Shown in pieces: positions 10,015-18,486 of a stretch of DNA of 64,000 nt. The DNA is from Luteolibacter sp. Y139. GTDB taxonomy: Bacteria > Verrucomicrobiota > Verrucomicrobiia > Verrucomicrobiales > Akkermansiaceae. A program made the translations under genes and the position numbers. The notes beneath the pieces are model-generated. The model saw only the letters and a program-made list of their open reading frames with translations. It was not told the DNA's origin and did not search any database. Within the stretch, counting starts at the first letter, position 1; each line of letters starts with the position of its first letter. The stretch spans positions 1-64,000 of the forward strand of contig NZ_JBBUKT010000012.1 of the NCBI RefSeq assembly GCF_038066715.1. The letters are read 5' to 3'.

Positions 10015-10635
10015 ATGGAAGCACAGCGCCCCGCCCGCATCCCCGAGCCACAGGAATTCGTGCCCGCCGATTATTTCCGGCGGCTGGAGAAGCACGAGCT
10101 CGTCCGGGAGGGCCGGCCACTCGAAATCGACCTCGGCTGCGGCGACGGGAAGTTCCTGTGGGAAATGGCCGGCCACTATCCGGAGCGGGATTTCCTCGGC
10201 GTGGAGCGCCTGCTGGGCCGCGTCCGGAAGGTGTGCAAGCGCATCGGCAAGCTCGGCCTGACCAATGCCCGGGTGCTGCGCCTCGAAAGCCGCTACACCG
10301 CCGAGTGGCTGCTGCCGCGCGAATCGGTCTCCCGCCTGCACCTGCTTTGCCCGGACCCGTGGCCGAAGCTGCGCCACCACCGGCGGCGGCTGATTCAGGA
10401 GGAGTTCCTTCAGGCGATCTGGGACCTGCTCGAGCCCGGCGGGGAGTTTCTCTTCAAGACCGACCACCCGGAGTATTTCGAGTGGGCCGAGGAAAAGGTC
10501 GCCGCCTTCGGGAAGTTCGAGCGGCTCGAGTGGCCGGAGGATGAATTTTTCTACCCGAAGACCGACTTCCAGCTCCTCTGGGAAAGCGAAGGCAAGACCC
10601 TCCAGCGGCTGCGGCTGCGGAAATCACCGGCGTAG
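10015..10635 (+). CDS. trmB: tRNA (guanine-N7-)-methyltransferase
   Basis: 206 residues from the ATG at 10015. It methylates G46 in the variable loop of tRNAs using SAM. The SAM-binding motif is EIDLGCGDGKFLWEMA; the family signature CPDPWPKLRHHRRRL and the late FFYPKTDFQLLWES are both present. The open frame runs a further 96 codons upstream over the accB start region, but that part is antisense to accB and does not resemble the family. The 3' end overlaps the convergently transcribed comEC gene by 12 bp. Confidence 0.93.
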   Translation: MEAQRPARIPEPQEFVPADYFRRLEKHELVREGRPLEIDLGCGDGKFLWEMAGHYPERDFLGVERLLGRVRKVCKRIGKLGLTNARVLRLESRYTAEWLLPRESVSRLHLLCPDPWPKLRHHRRRLIQEEFLQAIWDLLEPGGEFLFKTDHPEYFEWAEEKVAAFGKFERLEWPEDEFFYPKTDFQLLWESEGKTLQRLRLRKSPA

Positions 10636-12873
10636 CCTGAGCTCCGAGCCGTCCAGATATCCGCGGATCACCAGCGAGCCGTCTTTCTCGACTGCCAAGG
10701 TCACGGCTCCGGTCCGTCCCTGATGGAAGACCTTCGTCCCGCGCTTCTCACAGGCCGCGGCCCAATTCTCGGGAATCCGTTCCTCCTTCGGAAAGTCCGC
10801 GTGACTGGCGATAATCGCCTTCGGCTGCACCGCCGCGAGGAAGTCGTCCCCTAGCGAGACATCCTGCACGTGCCGCCCCGCGACAATCACGTCCGCCTGC
10901 AAATCCCCGCCGGCTTCCAGCATCTTCCGCTCGGCCCCGAGGCCGGCATCGCTGGTGAAAAGGACGCGCCAGCCGTGCCAGTGGAGCCGCGTGACCATCA
11001 CCCGCTCATCGGCCACGGCATTCTGGTTACGAGCATCCGGCTCATGGAGGACTTCGAGCCAGGCTTCGGGAGAAATTGGAAACTTCTCACCGAGCAGGCC
11101 CCGGTGCGTGCTGATCCCCCGCTGCTGCGAGACCGCCTTGATATCCCGGAAGAATTTGCTCCGGGCCTTCTCCACCGGCAGCAGGATCTGCCGCACCGGC
11201 AACATATCGAGCGCCTCCATCGTGCCGCCGATGTGGTCGCCATCAGGATGGCTAAGCACGATATTCTGCGGGCTCAGGGCCAGATAGCGAAGCGATGGCA
11301 GCACCGTCCGCCGGAATCCTGCCGCATGCGCGGTGTCAAAGAGCACCGATGAACCGTCGGAATAAAGGCACGCCGCTCCACTTCCGTGACCGGCATCGTA
11401 GGCGATCAGGAAGTTGTCCCCCAGCTGGCCACGCGAAAAGGTCATGTTTCCGCCGGGGACCGCGGCGAAGCCCGTGGCAACATTGGTGCACCACCCCGCC
11501 ACATGGCCGTTCCAGCGGTTCACTTGCTGCTGGGCGGCCGGAAAGGGTGCCAGCGCGGTCGCGGCCAAGGCGAGGATCATCAGCAACAGCACCGGGAGTC
11601 CCATCAGCGGACTCGCCAGGATGGAGACCCACGAGACGAATCCGAAGTGCCACAGCGTCAATGGCAGCGAGCCGAAGCTGGCCGCCGAGGACGCGCCCAG
11701 CGCGGAAGCTGTCTGCTGGCGAAACCACAGCCACCCGTTCCTCCACAAACCATAGAGCTGCCGCGGCAGATAGAGTTCCCGGGTCTCCAGAAACGCAAAC
11801 GGCCGCCGCATCGTGGCCGCAAAGATTCCGATCGCCCCCACCACTCCAAAGGAAAGCTGCGAGCCGACTTGGAAAAGCTGATGCCCATCCACCAGCAACC
11901 CGGCCAACATCGCAAAGCCAAGCGCATTGAGCAGGTCCGGCCGCTGCCGCAGCACGAAGGCGCTGAGCACCATCCCCGCCATGATCAGGGCCCGGATGGA
12001 CGGAGGCTTGAAGCCGGTGATCCACACATAGCCAATCATGGCCGCCACGATCACGAAGATCGCCGCCCGGCGCGGCACCCAGCACCACCGCAGCACCCAC
12101 CAGACGATCAGGCCGACCATCGCCACGTGCATGCCGCTGACGGAAAAGGCGTGGAGCGTGCCGCTCTGGCGGTAGGCCTCGATCAGCATGTCCTCATCCT
12201 CCGGCATTTCCCCGAGCACCATGGCCCGGATCACCGCCGCCTCCTGAGCCGCCGGGTCCAAACCGGCCGTCACCGCATTGCGGAACCAGGCACGCGCCTT
12301 GGCGGCCGCCTGATCGATCGCCGGGGGCTCCTTCAGCAGCTTCGCCAGCCCTGTCGCCTGGAAGGTGCCCCACGCGCCCTGCCGGTAGAGCCAGTTGGCG
12401 AAGTCGAATTCGCCGGGATTCCTCTTCTCCCGAAACGGCAGAAAGCGGCCCTTCACCTCAATCCTGGCACCCTTCCCCGGTGGCGCTCCGTTTCCTCGCA
12501 ACGAAACCTTCCCGCCCGGCCCGCCGCTTTCGATCTGAGCCAGCGCGGACCACCCGCCGCCGGTTGCCTGCGGCTCGGAAAGCAACCGCGCCGTCACGGT
12601 GGCGAGGATGCTTCCCTGCTCCTCCACCGATCGCTGCGCCGCCCGTTGGGGTGCCAGCCGGTAGAGATGGAGACCGGCAGCCAGCGCGGCGAGAACCACC
12701 GCCGCTACCGTGATATCGGACCGCCGGACCGGCAGAATCCCTCCTAAAGCGAGCAGGCCGATGCCCAATCCCGCTGCCACGTAGCCGTCCGCTGCCGCCA
12801 CCGCCGCGACTGCGAGCAAGGCAGCCCACAGCAACGGGTGGAGCTCCACCCAACGGCGGAGCGCGGCACGCAT
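10624..12873 (-). CDS. comEC: ComEC/Rec2-type DNA-uptake channel protein
   Basis: 749 residues, an inner-membrane protein that moves single-stranded DNA into the cytoplasm during natural transformation. An N-terminal membrane and DUF4131-like region (about 1-200) is followed by the ComEC core (about 200-480) with many hydrophobic helices and the family-typical SGTLHAFSVSGMHVAM. The C-terminal metallo-beta-lactamase-like domain has LSHPDGDHIGG, an intact H-x-D-x-D-H metal motif. The gene begins 4 bp after the TPR gene on the same strand. No pilus or dprA genes are seen nearby, so competence cannot be judged from this window. Confidence 0.93.
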   Translation of the reverse strand: MRAALRRWVELHPLLWAALLAVAAVAAADGYVAAGLGIGLLALGGILPVRRSDITVAAVVLAALAAGLHLYRLAPQRAAQRSVEEQGSILATVTARLLSEPQATGGGWSALAQIESGGPGGKVSLRGNGAPPGKGARIEVKGRFLPFREKRNPGEFDFANWLYRQGAWGTFQATGLAKLLKEPPAIDQAAAKARAWFRNAVTAGLDPAAQEAAVIRAMVLGEMPEDEDMLIEAYRQSGTLHAFSVSGMHVAMVGLIVWWVLRWCWVPRRAAIFVIVAAMIGYVWITGFKPPSIRALIMAGMVLSAFVLRQRPDLLNALGFAMLAGLLVDGHQLFQVGSQLSFGVVGAIGIFAATMRRPFAFLETRELYLPRQLYGLWRNGWLWFRQQTASALGASSAASFGSLPLTLWHFGFVSWVSILASPLMGLPVLLLMILALAATALAPFPAAQQQVNRWNGHVAGWCTNVATGFAAVPGGNMTFSRGQLGDNFLIAYDAGHGSGAACLYSDGSSVLFDTAHAAGFRRTVLPSLRYLALSPQNIVLSHPDGDHIGGTMEALDMLPVRQILLPVEKARSKFFRDIKAVSQQRGISTHRGLLGEKFPISPEAWLEVLHEPDARNQNAVADERVMVTRLHWHGWRVLFTSDAGLGAERKMLEAGGDLQADVIVAGRHVQDVSLGDDFLAAVQPKAIIASHADFPKEERIPENWAAACEKRGTKVFHQGRTGAVTLAVEKDGSLVIRGYLDGSELRLRR

Positions 12874-12877
12874 GGCA

Positions 12878-13564
12878 TCAGGCGAGGCCCCACTCGTGGA
12901 GCTTGTGGCGGGCGTTGGCCGAGTGGCGCGTTTCCGGGAACTGCTCCATCACCTGCTGCATGGTGGTCGCAGCCGAAGCCCGGTCGCCGAGATTCTCGTC
13001 GTAGATTCCCGCGAGGCGGAACATGAGGTAGGCGGCGTCGTTTTCCTGCCACTCCTGGCCCTCGATGGCTTGGCGCAGCGTCTGGACTGCGGCCTGCGGG
13101 TCCTCCAGCTGCTCGAGCTGGATCTTGGCGATTTCGACGTAGGGCAGGCGGTTGAGCGGATCGATCGCTGCCGCTTGGCGGAAGGCTTCGATGGCGCCTT
13201 CCCAATCGCCCTGGGCGACCTTCGAACGGGCGTCGTGCATCGGGTCCTTGTCGACCTCCTCGCCGCTGTCGTAGACGGCGTGGGTGACGCGGTGGGCCAG
13301 CATCGGCAGGATGTGGATGACGAAAACGATGCCGATCAGGCCGGCGGTCAGGAAGGTGAGCAGCAGGCCATTCACGAAGCGGCTGCTTGCGGCGTTCTCG
13401 ACCTTCGAATTGAGGTCCTTGATCACTTGCTCGTCTTCCTCGCCATCGTTCTTCACCTGCTCATAATTCTTCTGAGCATCCGCCACATCTTTTCCAGCCT
13501 TCACGAAATTCCCCCAGCAGAATAAGCTGACAAGCACCAGAACGGCATACACACCCCACTTCAT
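12878..13564 (-). CDS. TPR-containing membrane protein
   Basis: 228 residues. A first hydrophobic stretch at about 4-20 and a second membrane segment at about 63-89 bracket a charged, Glu/Asp/Lys-rich helix. A cytoplasmic or periplasmic region (about 110-228) reads as tetratricopeptide repeats, e.g. GDWEGAIEAFRQAAAIDPLN, then YVEIAKIQLEQLEDPQAAV and MFRLAGIYDENLGD. TPRs usually mediate protein-protein contacts. The gene lies 4 bp upstream of comEC and is probably co-transcribed with it, which may hint at a link to the envelope. No specific function can be assigned. Confidence 0.8.
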   Translation of the reverse strand: MKWGVYAVLVLVSLFCWGNFVKAGKDVADAQKNYEQVKNDGEEDEQVIKDLNSKVENAASSRFVNGLLLTFLTAGLIGIVFVIHILPMLAHRVTHAVYDSGEEVDKDPMHDARSKVAQGDWEGAIEAFRQAAAIDPLNRLPYVEIAKIQLEQLEDPQAAVQTLRQAIEGQEWQENDAAYLMFRLAGIYDENLGDRASAATTMQQVMEQFPETRHSANARHKLHEWGLA

Positions 13565-13604
13565 ATGTCGTGAGACTAAGAAACCGCCCGCACCCGCCGG
13601 GAAG

Positions 13605-13631
13605 TCAAAAATCCGCCTCTTTTACAGGCGG
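13605..13631 (-). terminator. Short terminator overlapping the stop codon of the RelE-like gene
   Basis: CCGCCT (13613-13618) pairs with AGGCGG (13626-13631). On the minus strand the hairpin is followed by ATTTTT. The TAA stop of the 13622 gene lies inside the hairpin, so termination would occur right at the end of the reading frame. Confidence 0.6.
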
Positions 13632-13984
13632 CGCGCGGCCCGGCCCTCGTCGATGAGCTTCCAGAAGTGCTTCGACTTCGCCAATTCCTCGTCCTCGCCG
13701 ATCGGAATCTTCGAGCGGAAGGCGAAATCCGAGAAGGTCCCCTTGTGCAGCACGCGGTGGACGATGACCTGGCGGTCCTTCACCTCGAAATAGAAGCGCC
13801 AGTCCTTGGCGCGGAAGCGGTAGAGCGTCTTGCCGTCGCGCTCGATCTTGCCGAAACGGTCGCCATCGAGGTTCTCCAGATCCTTTTCCGTCACCTTGAA
13901 TTCGTCGAGCAGGTCAAGCTGCTCGAGCGTATCGAGGCGGGAAATCTCAGCCGCGCTGATTTCGTTGAAGACGATCTGGAACAC
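13622..13984 (-). CDS. RelE/ParE-like small protein without visible antitoxin
   Basis: 120 residues. The pattern KTLYRFRAKDWRFYFEVKD followed by QVIVHRVLHKG and a C-terminal basic region resembles the RelE/ParE toxin fold (strand-strand core with R/K/Y residues). It is longer than typical RelE (about 90 residues), with an N-terminal acidic helical part and a C-terminal helical tail. There is no small antitoxin-like gene within 100 bp on either side on the same strand. Upstream, divergently, lies an amidase gene. It may therefore be a non-toxin housekeeping relative of RelE. Mid-confidence on fold, low on function. Confidence 0.65.
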   Translation of the reverse strand: MFQIVFNEISAAEISRLDTLEQLDLLDEFKVTEKDLENLDGDRFGKIERDGKTLYRFRAKDWRFYFEVKDRQVIVHRVLHKGTFSDFAFRSKIPIGEDEELAKSKHFWKLIDEGRAARRL

Positions 13985-14070
13985 CGCAGAAAGCTGGAAG
14001 GGCGGCCTGCAATTTCAAACACGAATTTCCGTCGTGGCTTTTTCATTCGCATCGGGGTGGGAGCGCGCCA

Positions 14071-14838
14071 ATGCTTTGCGGCGTGAGATTCGGACTCCCC
14101 ACCCTTTTCGCCGCTGTGGCCTGCCTGCTCGCCGCCTCCTGCGCCGGCCCCGGCACCGCCAACGTCCCTAGCGGCGCCTCGAACAATGGACGCCCTGATT
14201 ATTGGGGCCACCGGCCCGGCCCGAAGGGCTTCGACACGGTCATCATCGACGCCGGTCACGGCGGCAAGGACAGCGGCGCCGTCTCCGGCACCACCGGCCA
14301 AAAGGAAAAAGACCTCGCGCTCGATACCGCCAAGCGCCTCCAGCGCCAGCTCGGCGGCAAGGTGAAGACCCGCCTGATGCGCAGCGATGACACCTTCATC
14401 GACCTCGACGTCCGCGCCGCCCGCGCCAGCGGCCAGAGCAATACCATCCTCGTCAGCATTCACTACAACTCCAGCGGTGCCGGCGTCCGCGGACCGGAGA
14501 CCTACTACTGGCGCGTCGATAGCCACGGCCTGGCCACCCGCTTCCAGCGCGCCCTGACCTCCGTTTCCCCCGCCGAATCCGGCAACCGCGGCATGGTCCG
14601 CCGCCGCCTGCGCCTGACCCGCAACCCGGACATCCCGTGCGTGCTCCTTGAAATCGGCTACCTGAGCAATCCCTCCGAAGCCCGCCTCTGCGCCGATCCG
14701 GGCTATCGCGACAAGATGGCAGCCGCCATCGCCCGCGCCATCCTCGACCAACAGGCCAACGGCGACGCCGGCACCGGCGCCCTCCCCCGCCCGATCAATG
14801 CTCCACCGAGCCGGCCCTCGGACCCGGCGGGATCCTAG
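14071..14838 (+). CDS. N-acetylmuramoyl-L-alanine amidase (Amidase_3), probable lipoprotein
   Basis: 255 residues. A zinc amidase that cuts the amide bond between MurNAc and L-Ala in peptidoglycan, acting in the periplasm. A signal sequence ends in a lipobox-like LAASC (Cys near residue 28), suggesting attachment to a membrane. Zinc and catalytic signatures are IIDAGHGGKDSGA (His), VSIHYNSS (His) and a late Glu in CVLLEIGYLSNPSEA. All are intact. The C-terminus ends in a Pro-rich tail. It is convergent with the secreted protease gene; the terminator at 14857-14885 lies between them. Confidence 0.92.
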   Translation: MLCGVRFGLPTLFAAVACLLAASCAGPGTANVPSGASNNGRPDYWGHRPGPKGFDTVIIDAGHGGKDSGAVSGTTGQKEKDLALDTAKRLQRQLGGKVKTRLMRSDDTFIDLDVRAARASGQSNTILVSIHYNSSGAGVRGPETYYWRVDSHGLATRFQRALTSVSPAESGNRGMVRRRLRLTRNPDIPCVLLEIGYLSNPSEARLCADPGYRDKMAAAIARAILDQQANGDAGTGALPRPINAPPSRPSDPAGS

Positions 14839-14856
14839 CCGCCGCTCCGCTCCAAG

Positions 14857-14885
14857 AAAAAGCCCCGGGAGTTTCCTCCCGGGGC
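14857..14885 (-). terminator. Strong Rho-independent terminator of the RICIN protease gene
   Basis: A perfect 10-bp stem, GCCCCGGGAG (14862-14871) with CTCCCGGGGC (14876-14885), closes a TTTC loop. It is followed on the minus strand by five T (A-run 14857-14861). It lies 18 bp past the minus-strand stop at 14904 and also stands behind the convergent amidase gene. Confidence 0.93.
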
Positions 14886-14903
14886 CATAGGACTTGAGCG
14901 ATC

Positions 14904-17882
14904 TCAATCGGAATCCGCGAAGCGCCACTGCTGGTCCAGTGCTCCGGTGAATTGCCAGAGCTGCACCACGCTGCCGTTTCCGAAGGCGTTGTCGTCACCG
15001 CTCACCTCCATGCAGCTGCCGGTCGCGCAGTCCGGCGTGAAGCGCAGCCAATTGCCATCGGTGCGGGTGTAGGCCCAGCGCTGGGCGGCATTGCCGGTGC
15101 CGAGCCAATCCCACTGCTGGAGCTTGGTGCCATTGGCCGAGCTCGCCGCATTCACATCGAGCGCCTTGGCGGTCGCATTGGTCGGCGTCAGGCGGATGCG
15201 GCCGGCATAACCCGCCACGTCGGCCAGCGTGAACAATTGGTTCGAGGTCGCACTCCACTGGTAGAGATTTGTCGCCGCGCCATTGGCCGTGCCACCGCCC
15301 GCAATGTCCAGGACCTGGCCCTGAGCGTGGCGGGGAATGAGGCGGTAGCTACCCGCACTCATCCCCACCAGCTCCGGATACCACTGCTGCCAAGTGGCCT
15401 CGAAGCTCCCCCACTGGTGCACGTCATTGACGCCACCGGGATCCATGTCGATCACCTTGCCGTCAGTGCCCTTGTGGGTGAAATAAACGTAACCGTCAGG
15501 GTTCTGCCCGATGTACCAGCGCTGGGCGTCGCTGGTATTGCCGGTGTATTGCCAGATCTCCGGACCATCGCCCTGGCCGTTGTTGTCCACGTCCATCCAC
15601 TTGTCCGTGCCCTGGTGGTTGAAGCGATAGCTGCCATCGCTCTCGCGCCACGCGACCCAGTTTTCCGCGGCGGTATTCGTCGCGTTGAATGCGGTGATCG
15701 GCACGCCATTCGTGGAGCTGTTGCCGGCGATGCCGAGGTACTTGTTGTTGTTGCGGCTCTTGAAGCGATAGACGCCACCACTCACCAGCGGACGGTAGTT
15801 GCCATTGCTCTTCGGACCGAAGGTGATCTGAACGTCGGCGTAGCGGTTCGGATTGGTGCCGCCCACGGCCACGGTCTTGATCGTCACGTCAGCCGCAGAG
15901 TCATACCAGGTCTGGTTCACCGCCAGCGGGGCATTGTCCCGGTTGTCGTCGCCGGGATTGTTCATGTCCAGCAGGTGCGAGTCGGAGAACTTGAACGAGG
16001 AGACGGCATAGACCGCCACGCCGTTGTTGAAGTTCGTCTGTGCGACCGGATCGCCATGGATGCCGATCCAGTAGTTGTACTCGTAGTCGCGGCCGATCTT
16101 GATCGCCACGGTGCGGTTCAGTGCCGTTGACCCATCGTGCTGATAGACACGATAGGTGCCGTTGCGGGTGACCGTCTGGACCGCGCTGTCCGGAAGCCAG
16201 CTGCAGATGTTCTTATAGTAGGGATTGAAGCTGTTGTACTGATTCGCGCCCCAGGCATTGCCCATCGGGTCGGCAGCGTCGCCATACTCGCGGTGCTGCT
16301 TGCCGGTGGAGATGGGATTGCCGTCCGTGGTGTACCATGAATTGGCGTGCGGCAGGCGGAAGGTGTGGCCGTATTCGTGCAGCGTTACCTCCACACCGAA
16401 GAAGCCGTTGAGGAAGATGTAGCCCGCCCATGCCAGGCCAGCTGCACCGGTGTTGTAGCTCTCATGGGCCACGATGAGCTGCGCGTAGTTCGAGAGCACA
16501 TAGCCCTGAGCCACTGCGGCATTCTTCGCGTCCGTGATCCAGCGGTTGCAGTCATACGCAGTGCCCAGCGGATTACCCACGTAGTAGGTGCGGGGCTGCG
16601 GCAGGGTCATCACCGGCGTGACGTCCGACTGTGAGATCCACGTGTTGTTGTACGAGATGCGGCGCATCCGGGTGTCGAACCCGCCGGAGCCGTAGACCAT
16701 GTTGTTGAAGTCGGTCGGGCTGCCATTGGCCGGGTAGCCGGTGTCATTCGCCTGCACGCGCATGATCAGGATCTTCTTCCCGCCGAAGGTCATGCTGGTC
16801 GGTGGCTTGCCGAGATAACCAGCCGTGCCCGGCGCCGAGCTGTCGCCCAGTGCCTGCGGCTTTGGCATGCATAGCTGGTGCAGGCCAAGATCCGCCAAGG
16901 TCTTGCCGGTCGGTTCGTTGGCCTTCTCGCTCGCCACGATGCCGGACTCCACGTTCGCCACGTGATCCGGTTCGCAGGTCTCGTAGTAGTCGTTGCCGAG
17001 CTGGAACTGGGTCTTGTTGCCCGGCTTCACGCTGCCGTGACCTGCTGCGGCCACGGTCTTTTGCGAGACTGGGCAGGTCTCGTTGACGATCTCGCCGTCG
17101 AGGCTTTCGCCTTCCTCAAGCACCCGCACCGGGCTGTCGAGGACCGCCATCTTGTTGTCGACGACGATGCCGTGCAGCGAGGCATCGCGCACCCACGAGA
17201 CGTTCTCGCGGTTGCCGTAGCGATGGGCCTCATAGAAGTTATCGCCGATGGCCACGCGGTCGGTCGCGGGAATGGCCTCTCCTCCCGGAACTGCCATGGC
17301 GTTCAAGACCGAGAGGTCACCGAAAGCGTCCACCCGCTTCTCTAACAGAGACTGGATGGATTCCGGCAATTGATCGCGCACCGAAAGCGGCACGGCATTC
17401 GCCAGGGCACGCCGCGGATCGCTGCTGATCTGGCCTTCCAATGCCACGCGCCGGGCCGTCGCAGCCGCGATGCCATCCGCTTCCAAGGCTCCGCGCGAAG
17501 CCGTCGGGCTGGCGAGATAGCGCTCCGTCCATGCAGAGAAGCCCTGCATCGCCGGATCGGGGTCCTTCATCCAGCCGCTCGCGGTCAGCTCGCGCTCCGG
17601 CACGACCGATGGCACCGGCGGGCTATCGGCGGACACGGCGGCGAGCGGGATCGCCTGCTTGCCGCGCTCCACTAAGTCAGCGAGGCGCTGCAGTTCCTTC
17701 TCCCGGTCGGGCCGCACCGATGCCTTTGAGGAAACAGGGCCGGGAGAACCACCGGCTTCATGCTTGCCCGGGGTCCATAGGACTCCGGCGGTGATCAGGG
17801 CGGCAAGCGTTGCCGTTGCTGCTATCCATCGCTTCCGGCGCTGCCCAACGGTCGCTTGGTTCGGGTTCAAACGAGGTTTCAT
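14904..17882 (-). CDS. Secreted metzincin-like metalloprotease with two RICIN lectin domains
   Basis: About 992 residues from the ATG at 17882; a further in-frame ATG at 17957 would add 25 hydrophilic residues. An N-terminal hydrophobic segment (RWIAATATLAALITAGVLW) serves as export signal or anchor. A long pro-region follows. The catalytic motif HEYGHTFRLPH lies at about residues 502-512. It fits HExxHxxxxxH of metzincin-like zinc proteases such as the M11/gametolysin group, with Arg where Gly is usual. The C-terminal third (from about 700) contains two beta-trefoil RICIN-type lectin regions with repeated QW-type motifs (e.g. AAENWVAWRES, DAQRWYIGQ, TKLQQWDWLG, LDQQWRF). It is probably an exported enzyme targeted to glycoprotein or polysaccharide. 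The exact peptidase family is uncertain. Confidence 0.82.
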   Translation of the reverse strand: MKPRLNPNQATVGQRRKRWIAATATLAALITAGVLWTPGKHEAGGSPGPVSSKASVRPDREKELQRLADLVERGKQAIPLAAVSADSPPVPSVVPERELTASGWMKDPDPAMQGFSAWTERYLASPTASRGALEADGIAAATARRVALEGQISSDPRRALANAVPLSVRDQLPESIQSLLEKRVDAFGDLSVLNAMAVPGGEAIPATDRVAIGDNFYEAHRYGNRENVSWVRDASLHGIVVDNKMAVLDSPVRVLEEGESLDGEIVNETCPVSQKTVAAAGHGSVKPGNKTQFQLGNDYYETCEPDHVANVESGIVASEKANEPTGKTLADLGLHQLCMPKPQALGDSSAPGTAGYLGKPPTSMTFGGKKILIMRVQANDTGYPANGSPTDFNNMVYGSGGFDTRMRRISYNNTWISQSDVTPVMTLPQPRTYYVGNPLGTAYDCNRWITDAKNAAVAQGYVLSNYAQLIVAHESYNTGAAGLAWAGYIFLNGFFGVEVTLHEYGHTFRLPHANSWYTTDGNPISTGKQHREYGDAADPMGNAWGANQYNSFNPYYKNICSWLPDSAVQTVTRNGTYRVYQHDGSTALNRTVAIKIGRDYEYNYWIGIHGDPVAQTNFNNGVAVYAVSSFKFSDSHLLDMNNPGDDNRDNAPLAVNQTWYDSAADVTIKTVAVGGTNPNRYADVQITFGPKSNGNYRPLVSGGVYRFKSRNNNKYLGIAGNSSTNGVPITAFNATNTAAENWVAWRESDGSYRFNHQGTDKWMDVDNNGQGDGPEIWQYTGNTSDAQRWYIGQNPDGYVYFTHKGTDGKVIDMDPGGVNDVHQWGSFEATWQQWYPELVGMSAGSYRLIPRHAQGQVLDIAGGGTANGAATNLYQWSATSNQLFTLADVAGYAGRIRLTPTNATAKALDVNAASSANGTKLQQWDWLGTGNAAQRWAYTRTDGNWLRFTPDCATGSCMEVSGDDNAFGNGSVVQLWQFTGALDQQWRFADSD

Positions 17883-18486
17883 AGGTGTTTTTTGTTGGGT
17901 CTGTGCGCGACACGATGAACCGCACCCCCGACGCTCGTCGTCGGGTTGGGTTTGCATGAACTTGCAGAATGCAGATTCACCGAATTCGCATGTCCTGATC
18001 CCAGAGGGCAGCAGTGGAATCAGAACTCGCCCCTATCATCTTTATCACAATGTCGGCAAATGCTTTCTGATGCCTATCCGTTAGGAATCGATTTCCTTGG
18101 CGGGAATTAATTTTGGGAGTCCGGCATCGTGTCCGAAATTGGGAAACGACACGCTCCTAAGTCTTTTACCTACAACACTGAACAAAAGTCTGAAAACTTT
18201 GCAAAGCGCGTCTTACAACTAAACCTGTCGGGGATAGCGCAAATAGCCACGTCTGCAATTTCGTGTCATATTTATTAACTCACTAAACCTCTCCGTGAAG
18301 CAATAATTATGCACGCATATTTTACCGGATAATTAGTTCATTGTTTATGGATCTACCTGTCCTTCCATAAACGATGATCCGCGACGAACGTCCACCTCGT
18401 GGCAAAGTCCGAAGGCCGCAAAATCGAGGATTTCTCTCGCGAATTCGCGGGAACAATCCCCCCGGCCTTGGCGTAGCCTGCTGCCG
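17883..18486. other. About 600-bp AT-rich intergenic region between divergent secreted-protein genes
   Basis: No gene with family-like features. The region from about 18040 to 18400 is markedly AT-richer than its neighbours, and it should hold the divergent promoters for the protease (minus) and the sulfatase (plus). The one clear structure is the long inverted repeat at 18339-18376. I see no tRNA. Confidence 0.5.
18339..18376. promoter_or_regulatory. 13-bp-arm inverted repeat upstream of the sulfatase gene
   Basis: CATTGTTTATGGA (18339-18351) faces TCCATAAACGATG (18364-18376), pairing at 13 positions with one G-T. The central spacer is 12 nt. It lies 110 bp upstream of the sulfatase ATG, has no T-tract and lies between divergent genes. 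An operator or a leader hairpin is therefore more likely than a terminator. Confidence 0.6.
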
